Origin: Serratia bockelmannii
GTDB lineage: Bacteria > Pseudomonadota > Gammaproteobacteria > Enterobacterales > Enterobacteriaceae
Direction of reading: 5' to 3'
DNA: 64,000 nt
NCBI RefSeq assembly: GCF_008011855.1
Contig: NZ_VOUX01000005.1
Span: forward strand, 1-64,000
Of the stretch, positions 18,156-26,904 are shown in pieces (within the stretch, counting starts at the first letter, position 1; the number at the start of each line of letters is the position of its first letter). The position numbers and the translations under genes are program-made. The notes beneath the pieces are model-generated. The model did not search any database and had not been told where the DNA came from. It was given only the letters and a program-made list of their open reading frames with translations.

Positions 18156-18390
18156 TTACAGCATCACGTACTCCTTCCCCCTCGTTTTAAGCTATTTCAG
18201 CGTCTTCATTTCCGTTGTATGCCCCAGCAGCTTTTGGGCAAATGCCTTGTCGTTCTGCTTTTCGTACAGGCGGCCGGACAGGTTTCGGATCTCGTGGAAC
18301 GTCGGCGGGCTTGCCTGAAATTCCAAACCTGATGCTTTCCGCGCGGCGATAAACTTTTTCGTTAGCCCGTTGGGATGGATTGAGTTACTC
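18156..18390 (-). pseudogene. Phage tyrosine integrase C-terminal remnant with amber at the catalytic Tyr
   Basis: The minus strand encodes NSIHPNGLTKKFIAARK..., then PPTFHEIRNLSGRLYEKQ and FAQKLLGHTTEMKTLK, a lambda-type integrase C-terminal domain with the box II H-x-x-R (HEIR) and GH. The next codon is TAG (18192-18194) exactly where the nucleophilic Tyr should be: eight residues after GH, as in lambda Int. Beyond it the frame continues LKTRGKEYVML to a TAA at 18156, matching the normal C-terminus. The N-terminal two-thirds are missing. The right boundary is approximate. Confidence 0.85.
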
Positions 18391-18460
18391 CTATGTTCCG
18401 ATAGGTTGGTAATCTGCTGGTAGGTGGCTTATCATTGCGTCAATAACTAAAGGAAATGAC

Positions 18461-19519
18461 ATGTCTCAGCGCAATGATATTATTGACTTTTTTAGAGGTG
18501 TAGCGGTTATGCTCGTTACCGCCTTTCACCTTTTCCTATGGTCCGGTTCTTTAGGCCGACCGCTACCATTCGGCTTCGATGTGATGGGGCTTTTTGGTAA
18601 CGGGTGGATCGGCGTTGGAATGTTTTTTGTAATTTCAGGCTATTGTATGGCTGGGTCAAGTGGAAAAGCATTTTCAAGTGGCTTTTCAGCAAAGAAGTAT
18701 GGCATCTATTTTTTAAAAAGATACTTGCGGATAGCTATTCCATTTTACATATCAATCGCGGTTTGGTTTGTTCTAATTCGAGGTTTTGGCATTGCAACAA
18801 AACCTACAGGGGTCTTTGATGTAATATCCCATGCTTTATTTATTCACAATTTTTCAGAAAAGACATTTTTCTCAATTAGTGGGGTTTATTGGTCGCTCGC
18901 TGTTGAGATGCAGTTTTATTTAATTCTCCCTGCTCTGGTTGTTTTATTTACCACTGTTTTGGGAAGGGTTGTTTTGTTGGTCAGTGTGTTTGCTGTTAGT
19001 ATTTTGATTAATGTTTACAGTGAGAATCAATTGTTAACATGGGGTATTCCATCTTACCTTTCACTTTTCGTTTTGGGGTGGCTTTGCGCCATATATCAAA
19101 ACAGAATAGGTTCATTTATAAGAAAATTGAAAGCTCAATGGATATTGATCGCGTTATTTGTATTGCTTCTTTTCTACAAAGGGCATGGTTTTAATAACAA
19201 GATTAAACTATATGAAGTGTTGATTTCATCGGTTTTTGCATTATTAATGGCATCACTTATTAATCGGTTCTCAGGAAAGCGTGTGCCGCACGTTGTGCGC
19301 AGTGTAGCATTTGTAGGGAAGTGCTCGTTTTCTATTTATTTGTATAACTATATTTTCTGGGCGCTAGACAGAACCGACTTAACCCCGGTTAAGTTATTTA
19401 TGGCTTTTGCTTTCGTGATAGGATTTGGCATCTTAATGTATCTAGCCGTTGAAAGGCAATCAGAGAAATTAAGAAAAAAAACCATAAGAAAGGCAGAGGT
19501 TAAATTTGCAGTGCAATAA
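18461..19519 (+). CDS. Acyltransferase family 3 (OafA/YrhL-like), island cargo
   Basis: A 352-residue inner-membrane protein with about ten helices and the acyltransferase-3 signatures: DFFRGVAVMLVTAFHLFLW at the N-terminus (R/K-G...H) and GNGWIGVGMFFVISGYCM near residue 46. Such enzymes transfer acetyl or other acyl groups to O-antigen or other envelope sugars; phages often carry them to change the host surface. ATG at 18461 has AAAGGAAA upstream. Very AT-rich compared with the chromosome around it, and it lies inside the att-bounded island, so it was probably acquired. The acceptor is unknown. Confidence 0.85.
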   Translation: MSQRNDIIDFFRGVAVMLVTAFHLFLWSGSLGRPLPFGFDVMGLFGNGWIGVGMFFVISGYCMAGSSGKAFSSGFSAKKYGIYFLKRYLRIAIPFYISIAVWFVLIRGFGIATKPTGVFDVISHALFIHNFSEKTFFSISGVYWSLAVEMQFYLILPALVVLFTTVLGRVVLLVSVFAVSILINVYSENQLLTWGIPSYLSLFVLGWLCAIYQNRIGSFIRKLKAQWILIALFVLLLFYKGHGFNNKIKLYEVLISSVFALLMASLINRFSGKRVPHVVRSVAFVGKCSFSIYLYNYIFWALDRTDLTPVKLFMAFAFVIGFGILMYLAVERQSEKLRKKTIRKAEVKFAVQ

Positions 19520-19536
19520 ATAATAACTTCAATGTA

Positions 19537-19564
19537 AGCCCTGGTAATTCAGGGCTTTTTTGTC
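19537..19564 (+). terminator. Intrinsic terminator of the acyltransferase gene
   Basis: AGCCCTG-GTAATT-CAGGGCT followed by TTTTTTG. Confidence 0.9.
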
Positions 19565-19618
19565 CGCGCCCCAATTATAACAACCAGTTCATAATCTGAA
19601 TTATTTCGGGGGCCATCT

Positions 19619-19900
19619 ATGTCATCTGAAGGATTGCCCGTGGATGGCGTCGTTGGCAAAAACATTGTGCTGGGAGCCCGCAGTACGCAACAAGCAACAG
19701 ACGAAGCAAAGAGTAGCTAGTCTGCAGATAGCGCAGCTCAGTCGACTGATGCCGCGTTTAAGTTTAGTCGTGAGGCGAAAGTAGTAGCAGTGGGAGTATC
19801 TGACGATGCAGATCGCGCTGAGGGGGCCGCAGAAATGCTAAGAACATCGCGGACGCCAATACCTACTTTTGAGCTCCTCTCTGATTTAGCACTGCACTGA
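19619..19900 (+). pseudogene. Phage tail-fibre N-terminal remnant
   Basis: A frame opening ATG at 19619 reads MSSEGLPVDGVVGKNIVLG then STQQATDEAKSS, hits TAG at 19718, and continues SADSAAQSTDAAFKFSREAK...VSDDADRAEGAAEM to TGA at 19898. The Ala/Ser/Asp-rich short-period pattern is typical of the stalk of phage tail fibres. There is no continuing distal domain. 19901-20194 holds no recognisable gene and is probably more decayed phage sequence. Confidence 0.6.
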
Positions 19901-20194
19901 TTTTGGGATAGGGTCAATGGTTATCAGGAATCCGCATTAGGACTAGTACGGCAATGGGGACGGTCAACTGTAACCACGGATGCACAGGAACCTTAGCATC
20001 ACATCACCAGGAAATAATTCTCGTAATGGTGTATTTGGGGACGAGCGAACTTTGGATAGACAGGCCATGCTAGTAATGGTGATGTGTTGCTAACATCTCG
20101 ATAAATGTGACGCTTGAAGTATTTTGAAGTTGACATTTTGTTATCTATCATTAAATTATTGGCTCTCAAATTTAAGTTAAAAGGATGTCTAACA

Positions 20195-21427
20195 ATGACA
20201 AAGGGGTATGTGTCTTTTTTATCAATTATTCCGTTTATGGTGGCTAATTATGCATATGCATTTTCTATGGCAGATGTTGGCGACATTATTAATAAAGAGA
20301 TAATTGCCGCCAATGGCAAGAAAATTACTATCAAAGCCAATGAACCGGGTGAGATTAAATCTACAATAAAGCTTGGTGTTGGGCAAGCAATTGAGTTTTC
20401 GCCAGGCGTGTGGACTTGCAGTGCGTCACCTTGCATTGTAATTGATAATGCATCCCAGGTTATCGGTTCTGGAATCTATCGAACTCAGTTGAAATTAGCC
20501 TCGGCTTCTTCTGGGCCTATTATTCAAAGTGCTGACTATGAAAAACTATCAAGCCTGAGCGAAAAAAATGCATTGAAAATTGCATCGCCATTAGATGGTG
20601 ATAGAAAAAGCCTCCCTGGTGTTAAATACATAAAAATAAAAGACATTACTATTGATGGTGGTGATGGAAAAAAAGCCAGCGTTAATGGTGTTGAAATATA
20701 TGGTTTATGGTTCTGGCTTGAAGATGTATCAATCGAGCGGTTCTCTGGAGATGCATTAGTTACTCAATTTATTCCAAGCGGTTCTGTTCATCCAGATGAA
20801 AATGATGCAATGGAGTCTTACTTTACTCGAGTAAAATTAATTAGCAATAAAGGTAATGGATGGACGATGCGAGGACCGCATGATTCGATCGTTTCTGGGA
20901 TGATTGCTGCTAACAATGGAGGGTGGGGGATTGATGTTCTGCATAAGGAGGGCTTTTATAGCGGCGGAGGTCTAATGCTTACTAATACCCATCTATATGC
21001 TAACGGTAATGGCATGAGGACTGAGTCAGGGGCAAATATTCTTGCTTATGGGATTGAAAGTGAGGCCAATAAAGGTGTAGGTTTGCTGCTGCGTTCTAAT
21101 GATTCTATCGTACAAGGAACATTTTATGCCAACAGAACTTATGGTGTTCAAATAGGTGATGATGAGTCTTATTCTGGTGTTAATAACCTGAATCTTCAAC
21201 TCCATAACAATAAAATAGCACAACTCAAATGGGGGAATAACGCAGGCCATAATATGATTAATGCTGTTGTATTTCCTAATGACTCTAGCCAGAGGTACTT
21301 CGAGGGGAGACCCTCAAATACTGACTATGTGGCAACGTCTGGGCCCAACGCTGTTCAGCAGTTCCCCGGTGGGATTTCGATGGATAGCGATCGGAACATG
21401 TATGGGATAAAAGAATCCATAAAATAA
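20195..21427 (+). CDS. Secreted right-handed beta-helix protein, island cargo
   Basis: A 410-residue protein with a signal peptide (MTKGYVSFLSIIPFMVANYA...YAF). The mature part is rich in Gly/Asn/Ile with regularly spaced short strands (ITIDGGDGKK, VEIYGLWFWLEDVSIERFSGDAL, SGMIAANNGGWGIDVL, LTNTHLYANGNGM), the look of a parallel beta-helix as in pectate lyases and tailspike heads. No catalytic residues recognised. ATG at 20195 follows AAAAGGATG. The signal peptide argues against a virion tailspike and for an exported enzyme or adhesin. AT-rich, within the prophage island; terminator downstream. Confidence 0.7.
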   Translation: MTKGYVSFLSIIPFMVANYAYAFSMADVGDIINKEIIAANGKKITIKANEPGEIKSTIKLGVGQAIEFSPGVWTCSASPCIVIDNASQVIGSGIYRTQLKLASASSGPIIQSADYEKLSSLSEKNALKIASPLDGDRKSLPGVKYIKIKDITIDGGDGKKASVNGVEIYGLWFWLEDVSIERFSGDALVTQFIPSGSVHPDENDAMESYFTRVKLISNKGNGWTMRGPHDSIVSGMIAANNGGWGIDVLHKEGFYSGGGLMLTNTHLYANGNGMRTESGANILAYGIESEANKGVGLLLRSNDSIVQGTFYANRTYGVQIGDDESYSGVNNLNLQLHNNKIAQLKWGNNAGHNMINAVVFPNDSSQRYFEGRPSNTDYVATSGPNAVQQFPGGISMDSDRNMYGIKESIK

Positions 21428-21466
21428 CCTTCCCTCCTATTAATTTTCTATTGATTTAATCATTCA

Positions 21467-21490
21467 CCCCGGAGAATCCGGGGTTTTTTG
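21467..21490 (+). terminator. Intrinsic terminator of the beta-helix gene
   Basis: CCCCGGA-GAA-TCCGGGG followed by TTTTTTG. Confidence 0.92.
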
Positions 21491-21523
21491 TATTTTTATA
21501 GAGATGTGTTCATTCTTTTGTAC

Positions 21524-21568
21524 ATATAGGTATCGTATTCAGTTTTTGTTTGTGATTGATTTATAAGT
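21524..21568 (+). repeat. Right attachment-site repeat (attR) of the sdsR island
   Basis: 45 bp, ATATAGGTATCGTATTCAGT then TTTTGTTTGTGATTG and ATTTATAAGT, an imperfect copy of 18051-18097. The last 18 bp are identical. Together the repeats bound a 3.5-kb region with integrase and tail-fibre relics. From here to 21781 I see no gene. Confidence 0.75.
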
Positions 21569-21781
21569 AAATTCCTCTTAATTCGCCAGCAACAATCCCC
21601 GCTCCTCTTTCGAATCACAGCCACCAACCCGATCTCCATCCCCACCCGCACATATCGCTAATTTAGCCGCACTAAAAGTCATTACGTCATCTATGGCGCT
21701 GATAAGCTCCGGTCATTGCTCCCATCACCGGTTAAGCGAGAGTGACATTATGGGGAATATCAAGACATTAGGCGTTGTAAA

Positions 21782-22201
21782 ATGAAACCTGCGTTGAACG
21801 ATCGGCTGAGTCGGTTGAAGAGGGCGTTGCCCGGCTACCTTGAGGCGTGGCGTGAGGGGATTTTACCCTCTGACTGGGGGCAGGTGGCTAATCCTGAAGT
21901 GGTTGCCGCCCTGTTGGCGGAGTGGGAGGCGCTAAGCGAATTGGCGTCTCGGTTCGAAACCGCCACTGAAACTCCCTCCGAACCGGCTGCATTTTGGCAG
22001 GCGCGTGCCGAGCAGATGGCGCAGCGCAATCGCGAACTCAGTGCCCAACTGGCGACGCCAGTCCGTTTGCCCGGCGCGCGGGTGGCATTCTTTGGCTATG
22101 TGAAAACGGCGGTGATGGACGCCAGGCAGGTGAGGGCGGCGATTCGTGATGCCGGTTTTCTCATTGATACCGATGATAAAAACGACAGCGTACCGTCATG
22201 A
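21782..22201 (+). CDS. Hypothetical protein, possibly phage-related
   Basis: A 139-residue soluble protein with two long helices (LAEWEALSELASRFETA; FWQARAEQMAQRNRELSAQL, coiled-coil-like) and a C-terminal segment ARVAFFGYVKTAVMDARQVRAAIRDAGF. I do not recognise it with certainty; the architecture recalls small phage accessory proteins. ATG at 21782 lacks a clear ribosome site. It lies just outside the right island repeat and has normal GC content. Confidence 0.55.
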   Translation: MKPALNDRLSRLKRALPGYLEAWREGILPSDWGQVANPEVVAALLAEWEALSELASRFETATETPSEPAAFWQARAEQMAQRNRELSAQLATPVRLPGARVAFFGYVKTAVMDARQVRAAIRDAGFLIDTDDKNDSVPS

Positions 22202-22336
22202 CCTCTGTCCTGTAACGCATGAGTTTGGAGAATAAGCGCGAGCGAATAATGTCGCCTCTGTGATACGGAGCAAGGTTCAATTCATCCAGTCAATTTGTTA
22301 GGATCGCCTGACCTACATGACTATTGGTGCAGTGCA

Positions 22337-22687
22337 TTGAAAATCAAAGCGTTGTTATTTGTTGCGTTGGCCGCATTGGCCGGCTGCAGCCAGGAGGGAA
22401 CCTCGATGAATCAGCCCGCAAATGAGAAAGGCGGCCAAACGGAAGTGTTGCTGGTGAACAGCGCGCTGGTGGACTGCGTGGGCGTCGGCCCGATGAAGTG
22501 CATGCAGGTGCGTCGCTCCGCGCAGCAGCCGTGGGAGTTGTTCTATACCGGCATCGAGGGTTTCACCTTCGAACCGGGTTATCAGTATCGGCTGAAAGTG
22601 CTTGTTACCCCGGTGGAGAACGTGCCGGCCGATGCCTCGTCGCTGCGTTATACGCTGATTGAGCAGCTGGAAAAGAACAAGGCGTAA
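22337..22687 (+). CDS. Small DUF4377-like lipoprotein
   Basis: A 116-residue predicted lipoprotein: KIKALLFVALAALAGC signal with lipobox LAGC. The mature domain has VDCVGVGPMKCMQVR and WELFYTGIEGFTFEPGYQYRLKV, which matches the DUF4377 pattern (two Cys, then an F..GY.Y.L.V strand); this fold often occurs with HslJ/META-type envelope proteins. The TTG start at 22337 is inferred from the signal peptide; the ribosome site is poor, so the start is uncertain. Confidence 0.7.
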   Translation: MKIKALLFVALAALAGCSQEGTSMNQPANEKGGQTEVLLVNSALVDCVGVGPMKCMQVRRSAQQPWELFYTGIEGFTFEPGYQYRLKVLVTPVENVPADASSLRYTLIEQLEKNKA

Positions 22688-22725
22688 TGATTGCAGACCG
22701 GGCGAAGTGCGTCCGGTCTGCTGTT

Positions 22726-23625
22726 TTATAGCGTCAATCCCATCTCCGCCGCGACCTGCTTCAGCTGGTAGCGTGACGTGCGCGTCAGCAAAGGTTCCTT
22801 ATCGACATAGTAGGCGTAAGCGATAACGCCAATCGACAGCGCCCAGGCGCGACCGCGACGCCAGGTCTCATCGTCCACCTTCACCGCTCGGCGGAAATGT
22901 TCGCGGGCTTCCGGCCCCATCAGGTTCCAGGCGACGATCAGATCGACCGCCGGATCGCCGATGGCGATGCCGCCCCAGTCGATCACCGCCGCCAGTTCAC
23001 CGTTGTCGACCAGCAAATTGCCGGGTTGAATGTCCGTATGTAGCCAGCATGCGCCGGCGGTGTTTTCACGCACCTGGCTCACATTGTCCCACGTCCGCAG
23101 CAGGACGGCGGCATCGAGGTGAGGGGCGCACTGGGCGATAGACTCGCGCGTGAGGGCATCTCTGGCGCTGATCGGGCCGCCGCGATAGGCGGTGATCTCA
23201 TAGTCTGCGGTCGGGATGGTATGGAGCGTGCGTACGAATTCGCCCAACTGCGTCGCCAGCGCCGGGCTGCATTCGCCGCAGGCGGGCGTGCGACCGCTGA
23301 TCCAACGGCCGATGCTCCAGGCGAAAGGATAGGCGTCATCCGGCTTGCCCTGGGCTAACGGCGCTGAAATCGGTGCCGGCAGATGAGGGGCCAGCAACGC
23401 GGGGTAGCGGTTCTCGCGCGCCAGCGCTTCGGCCGCCGAGGCGGTACGCGGCAGGCGAATGAACAGCGCGTCGCCGAGCCGCAGCATCACGTTGTCGGTA
23501 CCGCCGGTGGTGACGAGTTCGATGGGTAACGCCGCCCAGGCCGGGAACTGTTCGGCGAGCATAGCTCGGACATGGGGGAGAGAGATTTCGGCCTCATCGG
23601 CATGTATTTTGGGAATGGCATTCAC
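22726..23625 (-). CDS. Aminoglycoside-phosphotransferase-family kinase
   Basis: A 299-residue protein-kinase-like phosphotransferase. TTGGTDNVMLRLGDALFIRLPR is the nucleotide-binding N-lobe, WLHTDIQPGNLLVD the catalytic loop (Asp as base) and VIDWGG the Mg-binding DxD equivalent. Chromosomal proteins of this type in enterobacteria are often annotated as phosphotransferases; an aminoglycoside or macrolide substrate cannot be claimed. GTG at 23625 is preferred because AAGGAG lies nine bases upstream; ATG at 23643 would put that site inside the gene. Divergent from fabV. Confidence 0.82.
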   Translation of the reverse strand: MNAIPKIHADEAEISLPHVRAMLAEQFPAWAALPIELVTTGGTDNVMLRLGDALFIRLPRTASAAEALARENRYPALLAPHLPAPISAPLAQGKPDDAYPFAWSIGRWISGRTPACGECSPALATQLGEFVRTLHTIPTADYEITAYRGGPISARDALTRESIAQCAPHLDAAVLLRTWDNVSQVRENTAGACWLHTDIQPGNLLVDNGELAAVIDWGGIAIGDPAVDLIVAWNLMGPEAREHFRRAVKVDDETWRRGRAWALSIGVIAYAYYVDKEPLLTRTSRYQLKQVAAEMGLTL

Positions 23626-23762
23626 CCGGTACGGCTCCTTCACTGGCGCAGGGAGCGGCCCCGACTGGTCTGTTCACTGCGCTTGTTTTCGCACTTTCTT
23701 AAGTATATCGAGAAAATCAGGTATATTGTCCTTCGGTTTTTAGCTACCAAGAAAAAATTACT

Positions 23763-24962
23763 ATGATTATCAAACCTAAAATTCGTGGTTTTATCTGCAC
23801 CACCGCTCACCCGGCAGGCTGTGAAGCCAACGTCCGTGAGCAAATCGCCTACGTTAAGTCGCGCGGCGAACTGAAAAACGGGCCTAAAAAGGTGCTGGTC
23901 ATTGGTGCATCCACCGGTTACGGTCTGGCCTCGCGCATCAATGCCGCTTTCGGCAGCGGTGCGGCCACCATCGGCGTATTTTTCGAGAAGCCTGGCAGCG
24001 AAGGCAAAACCGGTTCCGCCGGTTGGTACAACTCCGCCGGTTTCGACAAGGCAGCTAAAGAAGAAGGCCTGTACGCGAAAAGCATCAACGGCGACGCATT
24101 CTCCAACGAGTGCCGTCAGACCGTTATCGATCTGATCAAAAAAGACCTGGGTCAGGTTGACCTGGTGGTTTACTCGCTGGCTTCGCCGGTGCGTAAAATG
24201 CCGGAAACCGGCGAAGTGGTGCGTTCCGCACTGAAGCCGATCGGCGAGCCGTACAAATCCGTTGCGCTGGACACCAACAAAGACGTGCTGGTTGAAGCCG
24301 TGGTCGAGCCGGCCAACGAGCAAGAAATCGCCGACACCGTGAAGGTGATGGGCGGCCAGGACTGGCAGCTGTGGATGGACGCGCTGGACGAAGCGGGCGT
24401 GCTGGCGGATAACGCGCAGTCTGTCGCTTACTCCTACATTGGTACCGATCTGACCTGGCCAATCTACTGGCACGGTACGCTGGGCAAGGCGAAAGAAGAT
24501 CTGGATCGCGCGGCGCAGGCCATCAACCAGAAGCTGCAGGCCAAAGGCGGCGCGGCTTACGTTGCGGTGCTCAAGTCGGTGGTAACTCAGGCCTCCTCCG
24601 CCATTCCGGTGATGCCGCTGTATATCTCCATCGTGTTCAAAATCATGAAGGAGCAGGGCATTCACGAAGGCTGCATCGAGCAGATCCAGCGTCTGTTCGC
24701 GACCAAGCTGTACAGCGGTGCGGCGCCGGACACCGACGAGAAACACCGTCTGCGCCTGGATGACTGGGAACTGCGCGATGCCGTGCAGGAAACCTGCCGT
24801 GAAATCTGGCAGCAGCTGAACGACAATAACATCAACGAACTGACCGATTACCAGGGCTACAAGGCGGAATTCCTGCGCCTGTTCGGCTTCGGTCTGCAGG
24901 GCGTTGATTACGATGCCGATCTGAGCGGCGAAGCCAACTTCGACGTGATCGAACTGGTCTAA
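23763..24962 (+). CDS. fabV: NADH-dependent trans-2-enoyl-ACP/CoA reductase FabV
   Basis: A 399-residue member of the FabV/TER family, a single-chain SDR-related enoyl reductase that completes the fatty acid elongation cycle and is insensitive to triclosan. N-terminal GCEANV, nucleotide-binding [17 protein letters not shown] near residues 40-56, and the Y-x8-K active site (Y in PIYWHG, K in GKAK) are all present. ATG at 23763. S. marcescens triclosan tolerance has been linked to this type of enzyme. Terminator at 24984. Confidence 0.95.
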   Translation: MIIKPKIRGFICTTAHPAGCEANVREQIAYVKSRGELKNGPKKVLVIGASTGYGLASRINAAFGSGAATIGVFFEKPGSEGKTGSAGWYNSAGFDKAAKEEGLYAKSINGDAFSNECRQTVIDLIKKDLGQVDLVVYSLASPVRKMPETGEVVRSALKPIGEPYKSVALDTNKDVLVEAVVEPANEQEIADTVKVMGGQDWQLWMDALDEAGVLADNAQSVAYSYIGTDLTWPIYWHGTLGKAKEDLDRAAQAINQKLQAKGGAAYVAVLKSVVTQASSAIPVMPLYISIVFKIMKEQGIHEGCIEQIQRLFATKLYSGAAPDTDEKHRLRLDDWELRDAVQETCREIWQQLNDNNINELTDYQGYKAEFLRLFGFGLQGVDYDADLSGEANFDVIELV

Positions 24963-24983
24963 GCGCGTCGAGCAGTCAAACAA

Positions 24984-25010
24984 GGTCGGGTTAGCCCGGC
25001 CTTTTTTATT
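24984..25010 (+). terminator. Intrinsic terminator of fabV
   Basis: GGTCGGG-TTAG-CCCGGCC followed by TTTTTTATT. Confidence 0.9.
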
Positions 25011-25057
25011 GCCCGCGCATTGGCGCCCACCGTCTGACTCATCAGTCCACTTGATCA

Positions 25058-25099
25058 TTGACAGCAATAAATTATCGTTTTACGATAATTTATTGCTGT
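25058..25099 (+). promoter_or_regulatory. Promoter embedded in a perfect 39-bp palindrome
   Basis: ACAGCAATAAATTATCGT (25061-25078), TTT, then its exact reverse complement (25082-25099). A near-ideal promoter overlaps it: TTGACA at 25058-25063, 17-bp spacer, TACGAT at 25081-25086. A dimeric repressor on the palindrome would block this promoter. The XRE regulator encoded by the second gene of the operon is the obvious candidate. Confidence 0.8.
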
Positions 25100-25119
25100 T
25101 GATTAAGGGATAGAAAATT

Positions 25120-25683
25120 ATGGGCGCTGCGCCAAGGATCCATCTGCCGCTGTACGTGCGTTGTCTGTGTTTGCTCATTATGGCGATGCTGATCGTCAGC
25201 ACCGGCGTTGAGATGTTCATCATTGTGCGGGATTGGCTGCAGGGCGTAGCCTATCGCGATATCGTCGCCTCTTACCGGGAATATTACCCGGAGCTGCTTG
25301 CCTACGCGATCCCGCAGCAACGCTGGGCGCTGTTCGCCACGCTGCTTATCGACATGCTCGGTTATTTGCCCTATTACAGCGCGCTGCTGTGCGGCGCCGG
25401 GCTGTTTTATCAATTTTTCCGCGGCAACGTGTGGCATCGCAACAATATGGTGCTGTTGCAGATCATCGGCATCTTGCTGATCGTCGATGTGTTGTTCCCG
25501 TCGTTAGCCGGTCTGCTGCAGGTGATGGTATTGACCGCCGATGAAAAAATGCTGTTTATCCTTTATTATGGCGTCAATAGCGAGTCGGTGCGCTCGCTGA
25601 TCGTAGGCTGCGCAATCCTGGTATTTAGCCGGGTATTTCTGGAAGCGTTGCGGCTGAATGAAGAACAGCTTTCTTTCGTGTGA
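25120..25683 (+). CDS. DUF2975 inner membrane protein
   Basis: A 187-residue protein with four hydrophobic segments (about residues 10-32, 68-95, 108-135, 158-180). It fits the DUF2975 family, whose genes usually sit beside a small Cro/CI-type regulator, as here: the regulator starts 7 bp after this stop. ATG at 25120; GGGATAGAAAATT upstream gives a modest ribosome site. Function of the family is unknown. Confidence 0.8.
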   Translation: MGAAPRIHLPLYVRCLCLLIMAMLIVSTGVEMFIIVRDWLQGVAYRDIVASYREYYPELLAYAIPQQRWALFATLLIDMLGYLPYYSALLCGAGLFYQFFRGNVWHRNNMVLLQIIGILLIVDVLFPSLAGLLQVMVLTADEKMLFILYYGVNSESVRSLIVGCAILVFSRVFLEALRLNEEQLSFV

Positions 25684-25690
25684 GAATAGA

Positions 25691-25906
25691 GTGGCAATAA
25701 TCGTAAGTCTTGATGTCATGTTGGCCAAAAGGAAGATGCGTTCAAAGGAGCTGGCGGAGCAGGTGGGGATCACCGAGCAAAACCTGTCTCTGTTGAAAAA
25801 CGGCAAGGTCAAGGGAGTCAGGCTGGAAACGCTGGACAAGATCTGCCGCATTCTCGACTGCCAGCCTGGCGATCTGTTGGCCTGGCAGCCGGACGGCGAA
25901 GAGTAA
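25691..25906 (+). CDS. XRE-family transcriptional regulator (YozG/Cro-CI type)
   Basis: A 71-residue protein that is little more than a helix-turn-helix: RSKELAEQVGITEQNLSLLKNGK (HTH), then LETLDKICRILDCQPGDLL, the hallmark of the YozG/HTH_26 group. GTG start at 25691, tightly coupled to the DUF2975 gene. It probably binds the palindrome at 25061-25099 and represses its own operon. Confidence 0.88.
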   Translation: MAIIVSLDVMLAKRKMRSKELAEQVGITEQNLSLLKNGKVKGVRLETLDKICRILDCQPGDLLAWQPDGEE

Positions 25907-26133
25907 GATCCCAGCGCACTCGGAAGTGCGCTGAACCTGCTGGCCCATTTCTGCGATTAGCGTTATCTTATTGAGCGATATTTGTTTTATTCAGGTTAAT
26001 TAAAATAACGGGTGATTAACACTTGCGTATTCTTTTTGTCGCTGGCGATGGCATGCGGCGAACGTTATTAAACTAAATAAACTCATTTTTCATTTACCGT
26101 CACTACCAATGGCGTTATTTTAAGGGGAATAGT

Positions 26134-26373
26134 ATGACATGGCGTAATTATCTTCTGGCATTGTGTCTGGTATTAAACGGATGCAGTGCCATTTACCCCA
26201 CTGTTTCATCCTCATCCTCCTCCACTCATCGGGGGAATTGGGGAGCACCGCAGCCCGCAACGCGAGAACAAAAACAGCGTATTATCGCCGGCGAATCCGC
26301 CGCTTCCGTGCTGAATGAAGGCCGGGTCGGTATCGGCGGTACGCTGGACTGGTCGAAAATAGGGGGGCGCTAA
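26134..26373 (+). CDS. Small hypothetical lipoprotein
   Basis: A 79-residue protein with a lipoprotein signal (YLLALCLVLNGC), a Ser-rich linker (TVSSSSSSTHRG), and a basic C-terminal part. GGGGAATAGT precedes the ATG at 26134. The intergenic stretch before it (25907-26133) is AT-rich and holds no gene. First of four consecutive small exported proteins; function unknown. Confidence 0.65.
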   Translation: MTWRNYLLALCLVLNGCSAIYPTVSSSSSSTHRGNWGAPQPATREQKQRIIAGESAASVLNEGRVGIGGTLDWSKIGGR

Positions 26374-26543
26374 TCGCCACTCTTTATTCAGCGTGGCGCC
26401 AGACGTTATCTCAGAGATATTATGGAGCGGTTTATTATTAATTCGCTACTCTGTTTTTCCGATGCGTTATTTATCTTTAAACGATGAATCTCTGCTTGTT
26501 GAATTTATATCGACATACCTAGACATCATTACAGGAGTTTTCA

Positions 26544-26843
26544 ATGGCAAAGCGTATTGTCGCCATGTTGATAATGTCGTTGTTGAGTCTGCAAGCAAAT
26601 GCGGCCCGTTACGATCGGCAATGCGAGGGAGTTTCTCCCGTGCTGTTTCAGAAGAAATTGAAAGAGCTGGCGCATGGCCTGCGACAAGAGATGGCGGTGC
26701 CGACACCACCCACGGAGAACGAGGCTGAAACCTTGGCGCGTCTGGCGGAATGCGCTGCCGAAAACGCGAAAACGCCGGCGACGGGAGGGCAACATGCGCC
26801 CGATCCCGCAGAGCCTCATATGTCTTCACTCAATGGCTGTTGA
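26544..26843 (+). CDS. Small exported protein, unknown
   Basis: A 99-residue protein with a signal peptide (KRIVAMLIMSLLSLQANA, mature from ARYDRQC). Three or more Cys (RQCEGV, LAECAAEN, SLNGC) suggest disulfides in the periplasm. CAGGAG lies 7-8 bases before ATG at 26544, nearly the same context as for the gene at 27364 (ACAGGAGTTTTCA and TCAGGAGTTTATCG). I do not recognise the family. Confidence 0.65.
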   Translation: MAKRIVAMLIMSLLSLQANAARYDRQCEGVSPVLFQKKLKELAHGLRQEMAVPTPPTENEAETLARLAECAAENAKTPATGGQHAPDPAEPHMSSLNGC

Positions 26844-26904
26844 ACGGTTCTCTGCGTCATTTTTCGTGGCGCGCCCTAGTCGGCTTATTCATGGAGCTTG
26901 TGTA

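Noticed and set aside
23640-25067. A 475-codon frame antisense to fabV
   Set aside because: fabV is unambiguous on the plus strand; the antisense frame has no ribosome site and no family features.
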